From: Aldrovandia affinis
Lineage: Eukaryota; Chordata; Actinopteri; Notacanthiformes; Halosauridae
Direction: 5' to 3'
Assembly: GCA_029706075.1 (NCBI GenBank)
Contig: JAINUG010000173.1
Coordinates: forward strand, 868,001-932,000
Length of the DNA: 64,000 nt
In this document: positions 46,801 through 57,616 of the stretch, piece after piece
How positions within the stretch are numbered: position 1 is the stretch's first letter
Layout: each line of letters begins with the position of its first letter
Made by a program: the position numbers and the translations under genes
Notes under the pieces: generated by a model
Told to the model about the DNA's origin: nothing
The model's input: the letters and a program-made list of their open reading frames with translations, nothing else
The model's database searches: none

Positions 46801-48111
46801 TGGGTCGACCAGGCGGGAGAAAACCTGTTTGCGGGTGACCAGCAGCGATGGGATGGGGAGGAGTGATCCATATCACTATGCATCGGGTGGGAAGGAGCAC
46901 TCGCTCTACTGTGGTGACCCTCTACGATGCGCAAAGTACCTGGGTCGGTGAAGACATTTATACTGACTAAAGGCACATACATGGACTGAAGCTGGTAACA
47001 CACACAGGAGACAGGTGCTCCCTTACCTATGGCAGATAGAGTAAAACACACACACATAGTTATTTCACACACCTCTGCCAGAGAAGATCACAACCAGCAA
47101 TGGCTGGAAGAGGAGCAACCTCACTCTACCCACTGGTCTGGCAGTTTCAGCACAGGACCATGGAAAGGGAGAAGACATTATCTTGCTTAAAATGTTATGT
47201 AATCGTATATGCTCAAGACCGTGCTGGGTCTTTATATAATCTAATGTAAACTCATACTCAGGCTATATACAATATTTTTACGTGCTTATGCATGTACTGT
47301 ATACACCTATAGTCATGCATTATGCTTGATATATAAATGACATGTATTCTGTTGTGGGGTCAGCCTACATTAAATTATGCTGTGAGATGGCCACGATTTG
47401 CCATGCAGAGGTTACGCAGGCAGTCTGTGCGATGAGGAAAGGCTCGATACTGTTACAGCCACAGACAGTATCTATGTGAGGTGGGGGCCCTCACATAACA
47501 AAGAACCATATGGGTATTTGCCTGCCCGAGTGTTCTACATTGCTGAATGAGTCTAACTGAAGTCATGCAGATGCAACCTGAGTGATGACTGCTGGGTAAA
47601 TTGGTTTACTGGTGGTCCATGTGAAGCAACAGAAAGGCCAGGTAGGGAGTCTGTTGATTTATTTACTCATCAGCGAGTTGATATAGGCTGACTTAAATTT
47701 GACTTAACTCGGTCTTAAATTTGTTATAATGAAATCATAACCTGTATCGTTTGTATAACCTTTATGAAGTTTGATGATTGCTGTAACCCATGATAAGGTA
47801 ACTGTGACTCAGAAGTCAAAGAGGGGGAATGTGGGAGAAAAAAACCTAGTGATATTTGCATTTATGAACCTTGTAAACTCTGTGTTTTGTTTGATGATTT
47901 TAATCATTTTTGTATGAGAAATATTGAATGCATAAGAAGTAAATCTGTATGTCTGTAATAAGAAGAGTCTGTATCAGGCAGAGATAAGGCCATGGACACC
48001 TACGCATGGAAGGTCTGGAGGCGCGCTAGAGGGCCCCTGGCCTGTAGTCTAGTCTGACGCCGTCTAGATTTATGGTAACATGAAGTTGGGGGGAGCCGGG
48101 GTGATAAGAAG

Positions 48112-49951
48112 CAGGCCTGGACTGGCTATATAGTCTACCGGGCCGATTCCCGGTGGGCCGGTCTAGTTTTGGGCCGGTAGGGCCGGTATAATTATTATTT
48201 TTAATTAAAAAATATATAAATATTATTATTATTATTTTTTTGTCATCTAACGGCCAACAAAAAATGAACAGCAGCCCATTGGTTCATTTTCTATACTGAC
48301 ACTGGGCCGGCCCAATCACATGCTTTTTTTGCCATCGAACGGCCGCCCCAAAATGGACAGCGGCCCATTGGTTCATTTTCTATACTGACACTGGGCCGGC
48401 CCAATCACATGCTTAAGCCCAACCCCTCCCTCTGGTATGCTCAACCCTGACCCCTCCTCCCTGTTGTCAATCGTGTCATGACATGTCTTGTCAGTTGAGA
48501 AATGGATCAACAAAAGCGCAAAGGAGGTGCCCAGAAAATCAGAGAGAAAAAAGTAAAAAGTTGGCAGAGGAGGCCTCGAAATGTAGGAAAATAACACACA
48601 TGTTCTCTGGAACTGCTGCTAGTAGCAGTAACGTTAGTCAGCAGCAGCGTGAAAAGTCTGACAGTGACACAGACACAGAGTCAGAACTTCTGACAGTGGA
48701 GGATATAACGTTAGCTAAAGAGGTAAGCTAAGCAGTCACTCGGTCAGTCAGTCACTCTGTCTCACTAAGCAACGTTACGTTAGCATAATTTTTGGGCCAG
48801 GTCTTATGAATGTTAGGGAGCACAGAATGGCAATTTCATTGTTTACAAACAAATGCATAATGCGTGCGCACACTGGTGGCCGTTAGAACACACTGGCAAA
48901 GTTTGCTCCAAACTGAGTCTCTTGTTGCCATAACAACAGTTACTGCAACATTTTCGCGATAGTACAAAACGTTACACTGGTGAATGAATAAAGCTAGCTA
49001 ACTAACCAACACCACTGTCAACATGGTTGAATTAATCCACATATCCATAATATAATTATTAGTTGATGTATTTTTCGTAATGTAATCAGCTAGCCAACAT
49101 CAAGCTAGCCAACCTGAGCTAGTAAGGTCTCACTCCACTTGTGCTTGGTCAGCTGTCATAAAAGCTAGTTTCTGACATCTGTTTTCTGCCACCAGTATGC
49201 GCATGCATCTTATTATGACATAAACTTCTGAAATTGGTCTATTGCTAACTCTAGATGAGCCTAGTAGTAGTAGTAGTTGTTGTTGTAGTAAACTAGCTCT
49301 GTTATTTTGAATATGGCTATCATTTTTTTGAATGTGGCTACTGGCTATCATCATGCTACTACTGTAGTGATTTTGTAGAATTGTGGTGCCATATTTGGAA
49401 AATTATTTTCCATTGACCTGTGTATTAAAAAGGGCTTCGCCTTCTCTGTGAAGAAGCCCTTTGAAACAAGTGTGATATAGGGGGCTATATCTATATAAAT
49501 AAACAAATTGAACTTGAGAAAGCATTGACAGGCTACATTGTCAGGCTACAGGCTACATTGTCCGCATTTTTTTAAAAAAATATATAATTTGTTTTATGTT
49601 TTGATATTGTTTACCAAAATTTTTATTAAATACTTTGAATTATTCCTACGACTTTGAGCAGAGCTTTTTCATTAACAATTACTTAACAGTATGAGTATGG
49701 GTATTGTTTGCTCAGCAGCCACGTCTCATCACCTTGGAATAAGTCAACAGTGAGTGAGTACACTGGTCCACACTTGCATTGGTATACTTGATCTGTCCAT
49801 GACACTGATGATTTGATGAATGGTAGATATGCATCATATGCATATTGAACAGACTGCAAGGATGTCGTAGTGATGGGCGGTGTCCGACCGATTGTGATGG
49901 GCCGGTCTGAGCCAAATGGCAGGGCCTATTTTTTGTCCCAGTCCAGCCCTG
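48112..49951 (+). mobile_element. hAT transposon with perfect 8-bp TSD
   Basis: An 1840-bp element with ends CAGGCCTGGACTGG and, reverse-complemented, CAGGGCTGGACTGG, flanked by ATAAGAAG on both sides (48,104-48,111 and 49,952-49,959). Near the left end a 0.11-kb phrase with GGACAGC(A/G)GCCCATTGGTTC is directly repeated (about 48,240-48,415). It lacks most of the transposase, so it is non-autonomous. It interrupts the retroviral 3' LTR. Confidence 0.93.
48483..48731 (+). pseudogene. N-terminal remnant of hAT transposase gene
   Basis: An open stretch with KLAEEASKCRKITHMFSGTA and a Ser/Asp-rich run, ending at a possible donor (GAG/GTAAGC near 48,720). This resembles the first exon of ZMYM1-like hAT transposases of fish, which start with a basic segment and lead to a TTF-type zinc finger. 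The next exons are not found. A parallel frame also reads QKRKGGAQKIREKK, so a frame change is likely near 48,545. Confidence 0.5.
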
Positions 49952-51487
49952 ATAAGAAGTACAAGGTCACGCTAGCAGGCGGATTGGAGAAGAAGTTTAA
50001 GGGGGAGGTCAGTACCATTAATTGTAAAAAATGTTAATGCCAGACATCAGCGGGCGATAAATTGTGGTGTCTTACATAAAACTATGATGTTTAATAGGGC
50101 GGAGTAAGCCTCAGGGACTTTCCACCCCAAAGGGGTATGGGAATTTTCAGGAGGCCTCGCAGGGGAAGATGTTGTGAAGACAGGATAAAAGGAGATGGCT
50201 CAGAGAGGAGACTTCAGTCCTTGCTTCGCAAACCAACGGCTCATGTAATCATTGCTTGTATTCAAATAAATAACTATTACTACAGACTCTGAAGATTGTT
50301 TTACTTTGGAAGAAAACAACTTTATTTAGAGGAAGTATCCAATGCGGTGGGATCTCTCGGTCCATCTGGCCCAGACGGGTCAGATTTCTACCTCAAACAC
50401 CAACAACAAGTTAATGAAATCGCTTTGCCTGACGGGATTGCTGTGAGATACGTGCGGAGAGTTTGAGCGGATTGTTTGTTGCTGATGTGATATTATTGGG
50501 ATTGTGTTTTGTATTGTTGCTTAGGGTTTGCCGTTTTGTCATCAGAAAGGATAAAATATTTGCTCTTAAGGTAAACGTTTGTCACCGTTAGGGGACAGAG
50601 AGGGAATTTTCAATTTTTTCCCCGTCTAGCTTTGGAAAGCTTGTTAAAAAGTTACCGATTTGGCATTACACCCAGCTGATGCAAGGTTTTTGGTGGTTTT
50701 TCGCCCTCTCAGGAGCAAATCCAAGAGCAGGGAAATATACTATAGCTAACTAGCTTTTGTTGGCTTAAATTTAATTGTTATATTTCAAGCGTTGAGCGTA
50801 TAGCCATTTCGGTTGGTTGCTAATAGCTCTCTTGCTACAGACAACCAGACCGAAAGTTTTCTAACTAGCTTTAAGTGTTGTTTCCATTTAGAAATATCTG
50901 CACCTGACTGTTTGGAACCACCTCAGTGTATAGTATTTTTATCGACTTGGTGTATCTATTTTGGCAGTAATTCGTTCAGTGCAGGGAGAGCAATAGATAT
51001 ATTTGGGGGTGAAAATGTGGCCATCGGCAGTGCAGTGCGAGTGTTGCGGGATGATTTCCTTTCTGGAAGGAGACTTCCAGGAGGGTTTCGTCTGCGACTG
51101 CTGCAAGATTCTTGATCTCGAAGCCCAACTTGCTGGTCTCAACTGCCCTGCAGAATTTGTAGAGTTCCAGGAACAAATTAGTATGCCCTTTAGAGAGTTA
51201 GCCTGCACGCCGGGGGGGAGCCTCTAGAGCAGGTAGGGAGAGAGTGTTGGGTGACGGTAGGGCGCCAGTGTAGAAAAGGGCATGCACATGCAGGGGCGGG
51301 ATCTCCAGAGATTGTGGTGTCCAACCAATTCCAGCTGTTGCAGGAAGAGGATCTGGCCCAGCCCTCTGGGACTAGGAGGACGGATGAGCCCCAGGGCACC
51401 CTGCCGGCCATGCAGTTAATTGACCCTTCGCTAAACCACGCCCCCCTTAGTTACTGTTGCTAAGTCCGTCAAGCTTTCGGAGCCAGC

Positions 51488-51776
51488 ATGGCGCTCCCAC
51501 TGTCGCTAACTGCACTCCCTGGAGAAATATTGTCCAATTTTTGGAAAATAGAAAAAGCGATTTCAGATAGAAGCAGACAGAAGGGTCTACAATACGCATT
51601 TGAAGGTTATATTCAAGATATCACACTGACTCAGCAACAAAATGACGCAAAAAGATTGTGATAGAGATAGAAGCGAAAGCCTACAGATCACAGAGTAAAA
51701 GTGAACCACCGCATCACCTGGCGATTGAGAAAGAGTACAATGACATTAAGGATTAACACTGTTCCTGTAAAGCTGG
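51488..51776 (+). pseudogene. SWIM-zinc-finger-like protein exon, transposon-borne
   Basis: From ATG 51,488 the frame reads MALPLSLTALPGEILSNFWK, then SRQKGLQYAFEGYIQDI, to a stop at 51,659. Shortly after, in another frame, come AYRSQSKSEPPHHL and, past a stop, HCSCKAG, followed by GTAGGT, a plausible splice donor. KGLQYA..GYI, RSQ.KSE.PH.L and C.CKAG are phrases I associate with fish SWIM zinc-finger proteins that continue into a YqaJ-type nuclease. The nuclease part is absent. Assignment is from remembered motifs. Confidence 0.55.
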
Positions 51777-51989
51777 GTAGGTCTCTATTCACTATTACAA
51801 TCATTCAAAAGCAAAAGCAGTATGCCTATATAACGTTACATTCAGTAGTAAGTTAGCTAGCATTAGCTAACTGACGTAACAGTAGCCTATAGTGTGCTGT
51901 AACGACATTACTCTGGTTAGCTCCACAGGTTTCTGCGCCCATCTCATCGGACTTATCCGTACCCTGGACCTCTGTAAAGCAAAAAATAT

Positions 51990-52058
51990 CAGCAGTGTGT
52001 CAGCCCAGTCCTCCACAAGATTTGGGTACTCGGGACTGGGCTTCCCATTGACAAAGTG
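51990..52058 (-). pseudogene. THAP-domain C-terminal exon remnant
   Basis: On the minus strand, after an acceptor-like TTACTATTTCAG, the frame reads HFVNGKPSPEYPNLVEDWAD then TLL. This resembles the end of a THAP zinc-finger domain (SDHF...G.PS....DWAPTL). It is convergent to the SWIM-like remnant and isolated from any other THAP exon. Confidence 0.5.
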
Positions 52059-52449
52059 CTGAAATAGTAATGAAAAAATAGTATTACATTTTGACATCAA
52101 GGTAACGTTACCCACTTGGTTTTCTAGAGCTTGACTGTAACATCTTAACGTTAGCAAGCTGGCTGGATCACGAATAACAAAGCTAACATTTAGTCTAACT
52201 TTACCAACGTTGCAACCCGGAGCTGTATATCCAGACCGTAGCCACGTTAGCTTAGCTGGCTAACACTTTTCAGGATTTGATTTTGGTTTTGGAAAGGGAA
52301 AAAACGTATATCTCCTTCCAACCTCTCCAGGTAACAAGTGTCACTGTTACAAGTGCCCCAGGCACAACATTTAACCATAACTAGCTAAAAGTCCACAAAA
52401 CCAGCTCAAAAATGAAGAAAATCTCAAACTTTTCAGTCAGAGTCAACGG

Positions 52450-52810
52450 AGCGCCGCTATAGGCTATTATAATGATATAGGCAGCTAGCTACGGACATAA
52501 TAGTATCCTTTGTCTGTTTAGCTGCACAGTTAAGTTCGCTGCCTTGCTACGAATATAATATATGAATTATAATATAGAATTATAGGCTATTTTAATGATA
52601 TAGGCAGCTAGCTACGGACATAATAGTATCCTTTGTCTGTTCAGCTGCACAGTTAAGTTCGCTGCCTTGCTACGAATATAATATATGAATTATAATATAG
52701 AATTATAGGCTATTATAATTATAGGCAGCTAGCTACGGACATAATAGTATCCTTTGTCTGTTCAGCTGCACAGTTAAGTTCGCTGCCTTGCTACGAACAT
52801 AATATATGGA
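52450..52810 (+). repeat. left array of the ~122-bp unit, 3 copies
   Basis: GGCAGCTAGCTACGGACATA starts units at 52,480, 52,603 and 52,724 (spacing 123 and 121). Each includes AGTATCCTTTGTCTGTT, AGCTGCACAGTTAAGTTCGC and GCCTTGCTACGAA. Copies are nearly identical. Confidence 0.93.
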
Positions 52811-53449
52811 TCGCCTGCTTAGATGGCTAGTGAAATACTTGCTAGTAAAATAAAAATCGTGATAACAGATAACCTTTATCATTTCCTTTTTGTATAGGAG
52901 TGTATAATATAGCCATGGATGGATTTAAATCCCAGCAACAGTATTCTGAATTACTGAGTTATGTTACACCACCTCATACAATTGTGGGATGGACTAGCTT
53001 GCTATGTATACAACGAATAACACTGCAAGGTTTAAAATGATGGTGTGTGTGTGAAAGAAATAGTCTTGTCTTGTGGGTACTACAGTAAGTTAATATAGCA
53101 AACTAGTCCATCCCACGTTATGGCCTGTTATCTGTGAAATGAACTCTTGTAACGTTACCCACATGAGTTGAGCATAAACACTGTCGGTGACGTTAGCTAG
53201 CATTTACATCCATTAAACGCGAAGGCTACTCAAGGAATGTCAGGATATATGATATATCTATTATTATTATGTTTGAAACAGCGAACTTTCCCCCCTCCAC
53301 TAGCATCACTAACACAATGTAAAATCTAAAACAATTAACAGTATAAGCACAGCTCCTATACAAAAAGGAAATGATAATGGTGTTATCACGATTTTTATTT
53401 TACTAGCAGATATTTCACTAGCCATCTAAGCAGGCGATCCATATATTAT

Positions 53450-53960
53450 GTTCGTAGCAAGGCAGCGAACTTAACTGTGCAGCTGAACAGACAAAGGATA
53501 CTATTATGTCCGTAGCTAGCTGCCTATATAATTATAATAGCCTATAATTCTATATTATAATTCATATATTATGTTCGTAGCAAGGCAGCTAACTTAACTG
53601 TGCAGCTGAACAGACAAAGGATACTATTATGTCCGTAGCTAGCTGCCTATATAATTATAATAGCCTATAATTCTATATTATAATTCATATTATGTTCGTA
53701 GCAAGGCAGCGAACTCAACTGTGCAGCTGAACAGACAAAGGATACTAATTATGTCCGTAGCTAGCTGGTTATATAATTATAATAGCCTATAATTCTATAT
53801 TATAATTCATATTATGTTCGTAGCAAGGCAGCGAACTTAACTGTGCAGCTGAACAGACAATGCATATTGTTATGTCCGTAGCTAGCTGGCTATATAATTA
53901 TAATATAATTATATATTATATTTCATATATTATGTTCGTAGCAAGGCAGCTAACTTAGCT
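53450..53960 (-). repeat. right array of the ~122-bp unit, 4 to 5 copies, inverted
   Basis: TTCGTAGCAAGGCAGC(G/T)AAC starts units at 53,451, 53,574, 53,695, 53,817 and 53,935 (spacing 123, 121, 122, 118). It is the complement of the left array. The outermost units diverge (AATGCATATTGTTATGTCCG) toward the version found in the palindromic element at 39.3-40.1 kb. Confidence 0.93.
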
Positions 53961-54786
53961 GTACATCTGGCATCACACCGCCATAAACTGTCAGACCTCT
54001 GTCGGAGCCTGTCCTATGCTGCGCTGTGATTGGCCAGTCTGTGTTTCGGGGCGTGGTTTAGTGAAGGGTCAATTGTAGTGGGGTATTCTATAATTAGAGG
54101 TATAGACATTGTAGTCTGTTTGCGGGAAAAGGAATCTTGCATGGCATGTTGCCTGCCTGGTGCTCAGGTTGGAGATCTCCTGGAAGACACGGACAAGCTC
54201 CTGGCCAGAGCAGGGGTGGATCCAGTGGTCATAGTCCATGTTGGAACCAATGACATAGGTAAGGGTAGGTTTGAGGTTCTGCAGGACAAATTTATAGAAT
54301 TAGGATCAAAGTTAAGGGGCAGAACCTCCGCGGTGGTCTTCTCTGGAATTCTGCCAGTACCACGTGCTAGCAAAGGCAAGCAAAATTTTATATGGAGATT
54401 TAACACGTGGCTACAAACCTGGTGCAGGAAATAGGGGTACAGGTTTATGGGGCACTGGGACTCCTTTTGGAACAGGGGTGACCTGTACAATTGGGACGGG
54501 CTACACTTGAACTGGAGGGGTACAGATGCATTGGGCCAGCGTATGCTCAGGGTAGCGGAGGAATATTTAAACTAGGGACTGGGTGGGCAGGGAGGGAAAT
54601 TAGTAGGAGTAGTATTATGGATAGGGAGGTACAGACTGCCCAGATGGAAGATACCAGGGCAGAGCATAATAAATCTGAGGATATAATTAATAAAGATTTT
54701 TTGGATCATAATGTGAATAGAGGTGGTTCGGCACAGTTATGTGTGGAGGGGAAGGACAACGTAAGTGTGAGTAAGGCTCTGAAGTT

Positions 54787-57543
54787 CATGTGTTTAAATG
54801 CGAGAAGCATAAAAAATACATTTTTGGAACTGGAGGCTGTCATGTTGAATGGGGGTTATAACATTGTTGGGATTACTGAGACATGGCTTGACGCAGCGGA
54901 TGGGGATGAATATAATGTAGAGGGGTGCAAATCGTTTAGGAAGGATAGAACTAATAAAAGAGGGGGGAGTGGCCCTTTATGTGAAAGATAATCTTAATGT
55001 GCAGGAAATTACAGGTATAAACTCATTCGTTTCTTGTGAGGACATCTGGATTAGATTATTGGGAGATCATGAGAAGAGCCTTAATATAGGAGTATTCTAT
55101 AGACCTCCAGCTTCAGACAGTAACATAAATAGTACACTCTTTGGTAACATAAAACAAACCTGTGTTGAAGGCGAGACGATAATAATGGGCGACTTCAATT
55201 ACCCCTCTATTAATTGGGAGATAGTGACAGGTCAGGGCAAATGTGAAGAGGAGTTTTTAGATATGGTCAATGGCTGCTTTTTGGTACAGTCTGTTACTCA
55301 GCCTATGAGAGGGAAATCAATACTGGATCTGGTTTTGTGTAACAATCCTGATAGAATTTGCAGCACAGAGGTAGGAGAACCACTAGGGGAAAGTGACCAC
55401 AGTGCAGTTATTTTTGATATTTTTTGGCAAGTTAAGACAGCCTCCTCTAACTCTAGAATTTTTCATTTTAGACGAGCTGACTTTAATAAAATGAGAGAGA
55501 ATTAAAGTAATATAGATTAGGTAAAACTTCTAGATTGCAGAACTGTGAATAAAAAATGGACTATATTTAAAAGGGTTATTGTAAATGTACAGTGTAAATT
55601 CATCCCAAAAGTAAGGAAAAATAGGATGAAAAAACAGTCTCCGCAGTGGATGACTAAATCTTTACGGGAGATTTTGAGGCAAAAGAAGCGACTGTACAGA
55701 GCATATAAAAAGGATAACTCAGAGAGAAACAAGTTTGATTATTGCAATATGCGGGCTAAGGCTAAAAAGGAAATAAACTAAAAGGCAATTTGAAATTCAA
55801 ATTTCCCAAGATGCAAAAAGTAATCCTAAGAAGTTTTTTCAATATTGTAGCAGAAAAAGGAAAGTTAAGGATGAGGATGAAGTGCATTAACAATAAGGAA
55901 GGAACCATTATACCATTATAAAATGCTTTATAATAATAAGGATATTGCTAGCACACTAAACAGTTACTTTGTTGAGAGCTTTACTAGAGAAGAGGTTATA
56001 AATATGCCTAAATGTATAGACAAGGTACAGAATATTTTGGAGGACTTCGAAATAAGGGACGTAGAAGTACTACAAAAACTACAAAAACTTAAGACAAATA
56101 AGGCAGCAGGCCCAGATGGCATATATCCCAGAGTACTCAAAGAACTCGGGGAAATTATATATAAACCATTGACAGATATTTTCATTCAATCCATAATCAC
56201 TGGAGAAATACCAGATGACTGGAAGCAGGATAGTATAATTCCAATATATAAGAAGGGGGACCGTACTGACCCAGGGAACTATAGGCCTGTCAGTTTAACT
56301 TGCATCGCATGTAAAATGCTGGAATGTATTATTAGGGATAAGTTGGAATCATTCTTGAAAAATAATAGTATTTTAAGGGAGAGCCAACATAGGTTTCTCA
56401 AAGGGAGATCATGCCTAACAAACCTCCTGGACTTTTTTGAAGAGGCTACAAAGTGTGTTGACCTGAACCAGGCTTATGATATTATATATTTGGACTTTCA
56501 GAAAGCATTTGACAAGGTACCACATGAGAGGCTGATTGCTAAAATGAATTCAGTAGGAATTGTAGGAGTTGTTTCAGAGTGGGTTCATAATTGGCTGCAA
56601 GGGCGAATACAAAGAGTAACAGTAGGTGGGGCCGTATCTGACCTCGGTGTTGTGGGCAGTGGTGTCCTGCAGGGATCGGTGCTGGGACCTCTGCTCTTCC
56701 TTATTTACATAAATGATCTTGATATGGACGTTATTAGCAAAATAGTAAAATTTGCAGATGATACTAAACTTGGGGTTTGGCAAACAGTTTGGAATCGACT
56801 AAAGTAATCCAAACATTAAACAAAATCCAAAAATGGGCAGATACATGGCAGATGACATTCAATATTGCTAAATGTAAAGTTATGAATGTGGGAAATAAAA
56901 ACATTAGACAGGAGTATTTTATGGGAGGAGAAAAGTTAGTAGGTGTTCAATTTGAAAAATAATTATAATTGATCAAAGCCTATCTGTATCAAAGCAGTGT
57001 GCTACAGCAGTGAAAAAAGCCAACAGGATGCTGGGATTCATAGCAAAAAGTATTGTGTATAAATCAAAGGAGGTTATATTAATGTTATATAATGCCTTTG
57101 TCAGACCTCACTTAGAATTCTGTGTGCAGTTCTGGGCACCGCACTACAAGAAAGATATATGTAGAAGCTCTTGAAAAAGTCCAAAGAAGGGCAACTAAAC
57201 TGATACTTGGTATGAAAGGTAAAAGTTATGATGATAGACTTAAGGCACTCAATCTATTTAAGCTTAGCAAACAGAGACTTTTGATTTGATTGAGGTTTTT
57301 AAATTCCTAAAAGGAATTAACAAAGTGAAATACCAACGATTTTTAAAGATAAGTGGGGTCAGCAGAACAAGAGCCCACAGGTTGAAATTTAAAGTTAAAG
57401 GCATATTCCGCACAGATATTAGGACGTTTTTCTTTACACAGAGAATTGTCAATGCCTGGAACAGCTTGCCAGGTTGGCTAGTAGAGGCAGAAACACTTGG
57501 GCTATTCAAGTCCAGGCTAGATGTAGTACTAGATACTCTTTAG
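54787..57543 (+). pseudogene. CR1 ORF2 endonuclease-reverse transcriptase
   Basis: Endonuclease (about 54,787-55,430): KFMCLNARSIKN, GITETWLDA, IGVFYRPPASDS, IMGDFNYPSINW and GESDHSAVIF show the APE-type metal and catalytic residues. Reverse transcriptase (about 56,090-56,800): [73 protein letters not shown] and KFADDTKLGV. The C-terminal part (about 57,000-57,543) is FKFLKGINKVKYQRFLKISG to LDVVLDTL. Frame changes occur near 54,970, 55,505-55,545, 55,780-55,920 and 56,800, plus a stop near 57,290, so it is spread over several open pieces. Confidence 0.9.
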
Positions 57544-57616
57544 ATTAGGACATGACGAGCCTAGATGGGCCGAACGGCCCGTTCTCGTCATTATGTATTA
57601 TGTTCTTTTGTTCTAA

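Larger units (their letters stand above)
38860..50340 (+). mobile_element. class I-like endogenous retrovirus, fossil
   Basis: Parts in order: a gag-like start near 39.0 kb (MGAKAGKMGKKKG, with a glycine at position 2 as in myristoylated matrix proteins); protease near 40.3 kb (VDTGTTYS); a 2H-phosphoesterase-like block near 40.8-41.0 kb; reverse transcriptase about 41.3-42.0 kb (LPQGYCESP, YVDDLLI); RNase H about 42.7-43.1 kb (LFVDGL, IYTDSAYAYG); integrase about 43.3-44.3 kb (zinc-binding His/Cys, then SDNGVHF and QGLVEKANG); envelope-like region about 45.4-46.8 kb; polypurine tract and 3' LTR from 47,830. YVDD and the overall order fit gamma/epsilon-type retroviruses. Most of gag and a matching 5' LTR were not found. 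It is broken in several places and carries three younger insertions. Confidence 0.88.
47830..50340 (+). mobile_element. 3' LTR of the fossil retrovirus, split by hAT
   Basis: Follows a polypurine tract (AAAGAGGGGGAA, ending 47,829) and begins TGTGGGAGAAAAAAACC. After removing the hAT insertion it is roughly 0.65 kb. A TATA-like GATAAAAGG (about 50,183) and AATAAATAA (about 50,266) mark promoter and poly(A) signal. The right boundary is uncertain because no second LTR is available for comparison. Confidence 0.7.
51421..54071. mobile_element. 2.65-kb foldback-like DNA transposon (tentative ISL2EU/PHIS)
   Basis: Ends TGACCCTTCGCTAAACCACG and, reverse-complemented, TGACCCTTCACTAAACCACG. AT stands on both sides (51,419-51,420 and 54,072-54,073), a possible 2-bp duplication. 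Inside are remnants like a SWIM zinc-finger protein (+) and a THAP domain (-). Two arrays of a ~122-bp unit face each other (52,450-52,810 and 53,450-53,960). With flanking unique sequence they form arms of about 450-600 bp around a central spacer. ISL2EU elements are known to carry THAP transposases and YqaJ nuclease genes and to leave 2-bp duplications, hence the tentative family. It interrupts CR1 ORF1 and is not autonomous. Confidence 0.8.
51018..54434 (+). pseudogene. CR1 ORF1, interrupted
   Basis: The N-terminal part (51,018 onward) has a Cys-rich motif: CECCGMISFLEGDFQEGFVC then CCK, with a predicted helical segment after it. A stop near 51,225 and a frame change precede the GRQCRKGHAHAGAG segment, which runs to the transposon at 51,421. 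Beyond it (54,076-54,434) is the SGNH/GDSL-esterase-like domain typical of CR1 ORF1: VGYSIIRGID (usually GDS; Asp changed to Tyr, Ser kept), CLPGAQVGDLLED, VIVHVGTNDIGKG and VFSGILPVPRASKGK. It ends at a stop after WLQTWCRK. Such domains are thought to act in RNA/lipid association; here the gene is dead. Confidence 0.8.
50400..57616 (+). mobile_element. CR1 LINE, near full length, decayed
   Basis: Contains a cysteine-rich ORF1 N terminus, an esterase-like ORF1 domain, an ORF2 endonuclease, reverse transcriptase and the CR1 3' hairpin with short TTATGTTC-like terminal repeats. A 2.65-kb DNA transposon splits ORF1. Without it the element would be about 4.6 kb, near the CR1 norm. The 5' boundary is uncertain. 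Stops and frame changes in both ORFs rule out present activity. Confidence 0.88.

Noticed and set aside
52450-53960. CRISPR or centromeric satellite reading of the 122-bp unit
   Set aside because: Few copies, arranged as facing arrays inside an element with terminal inverted repeats; no spacers and no extended array.
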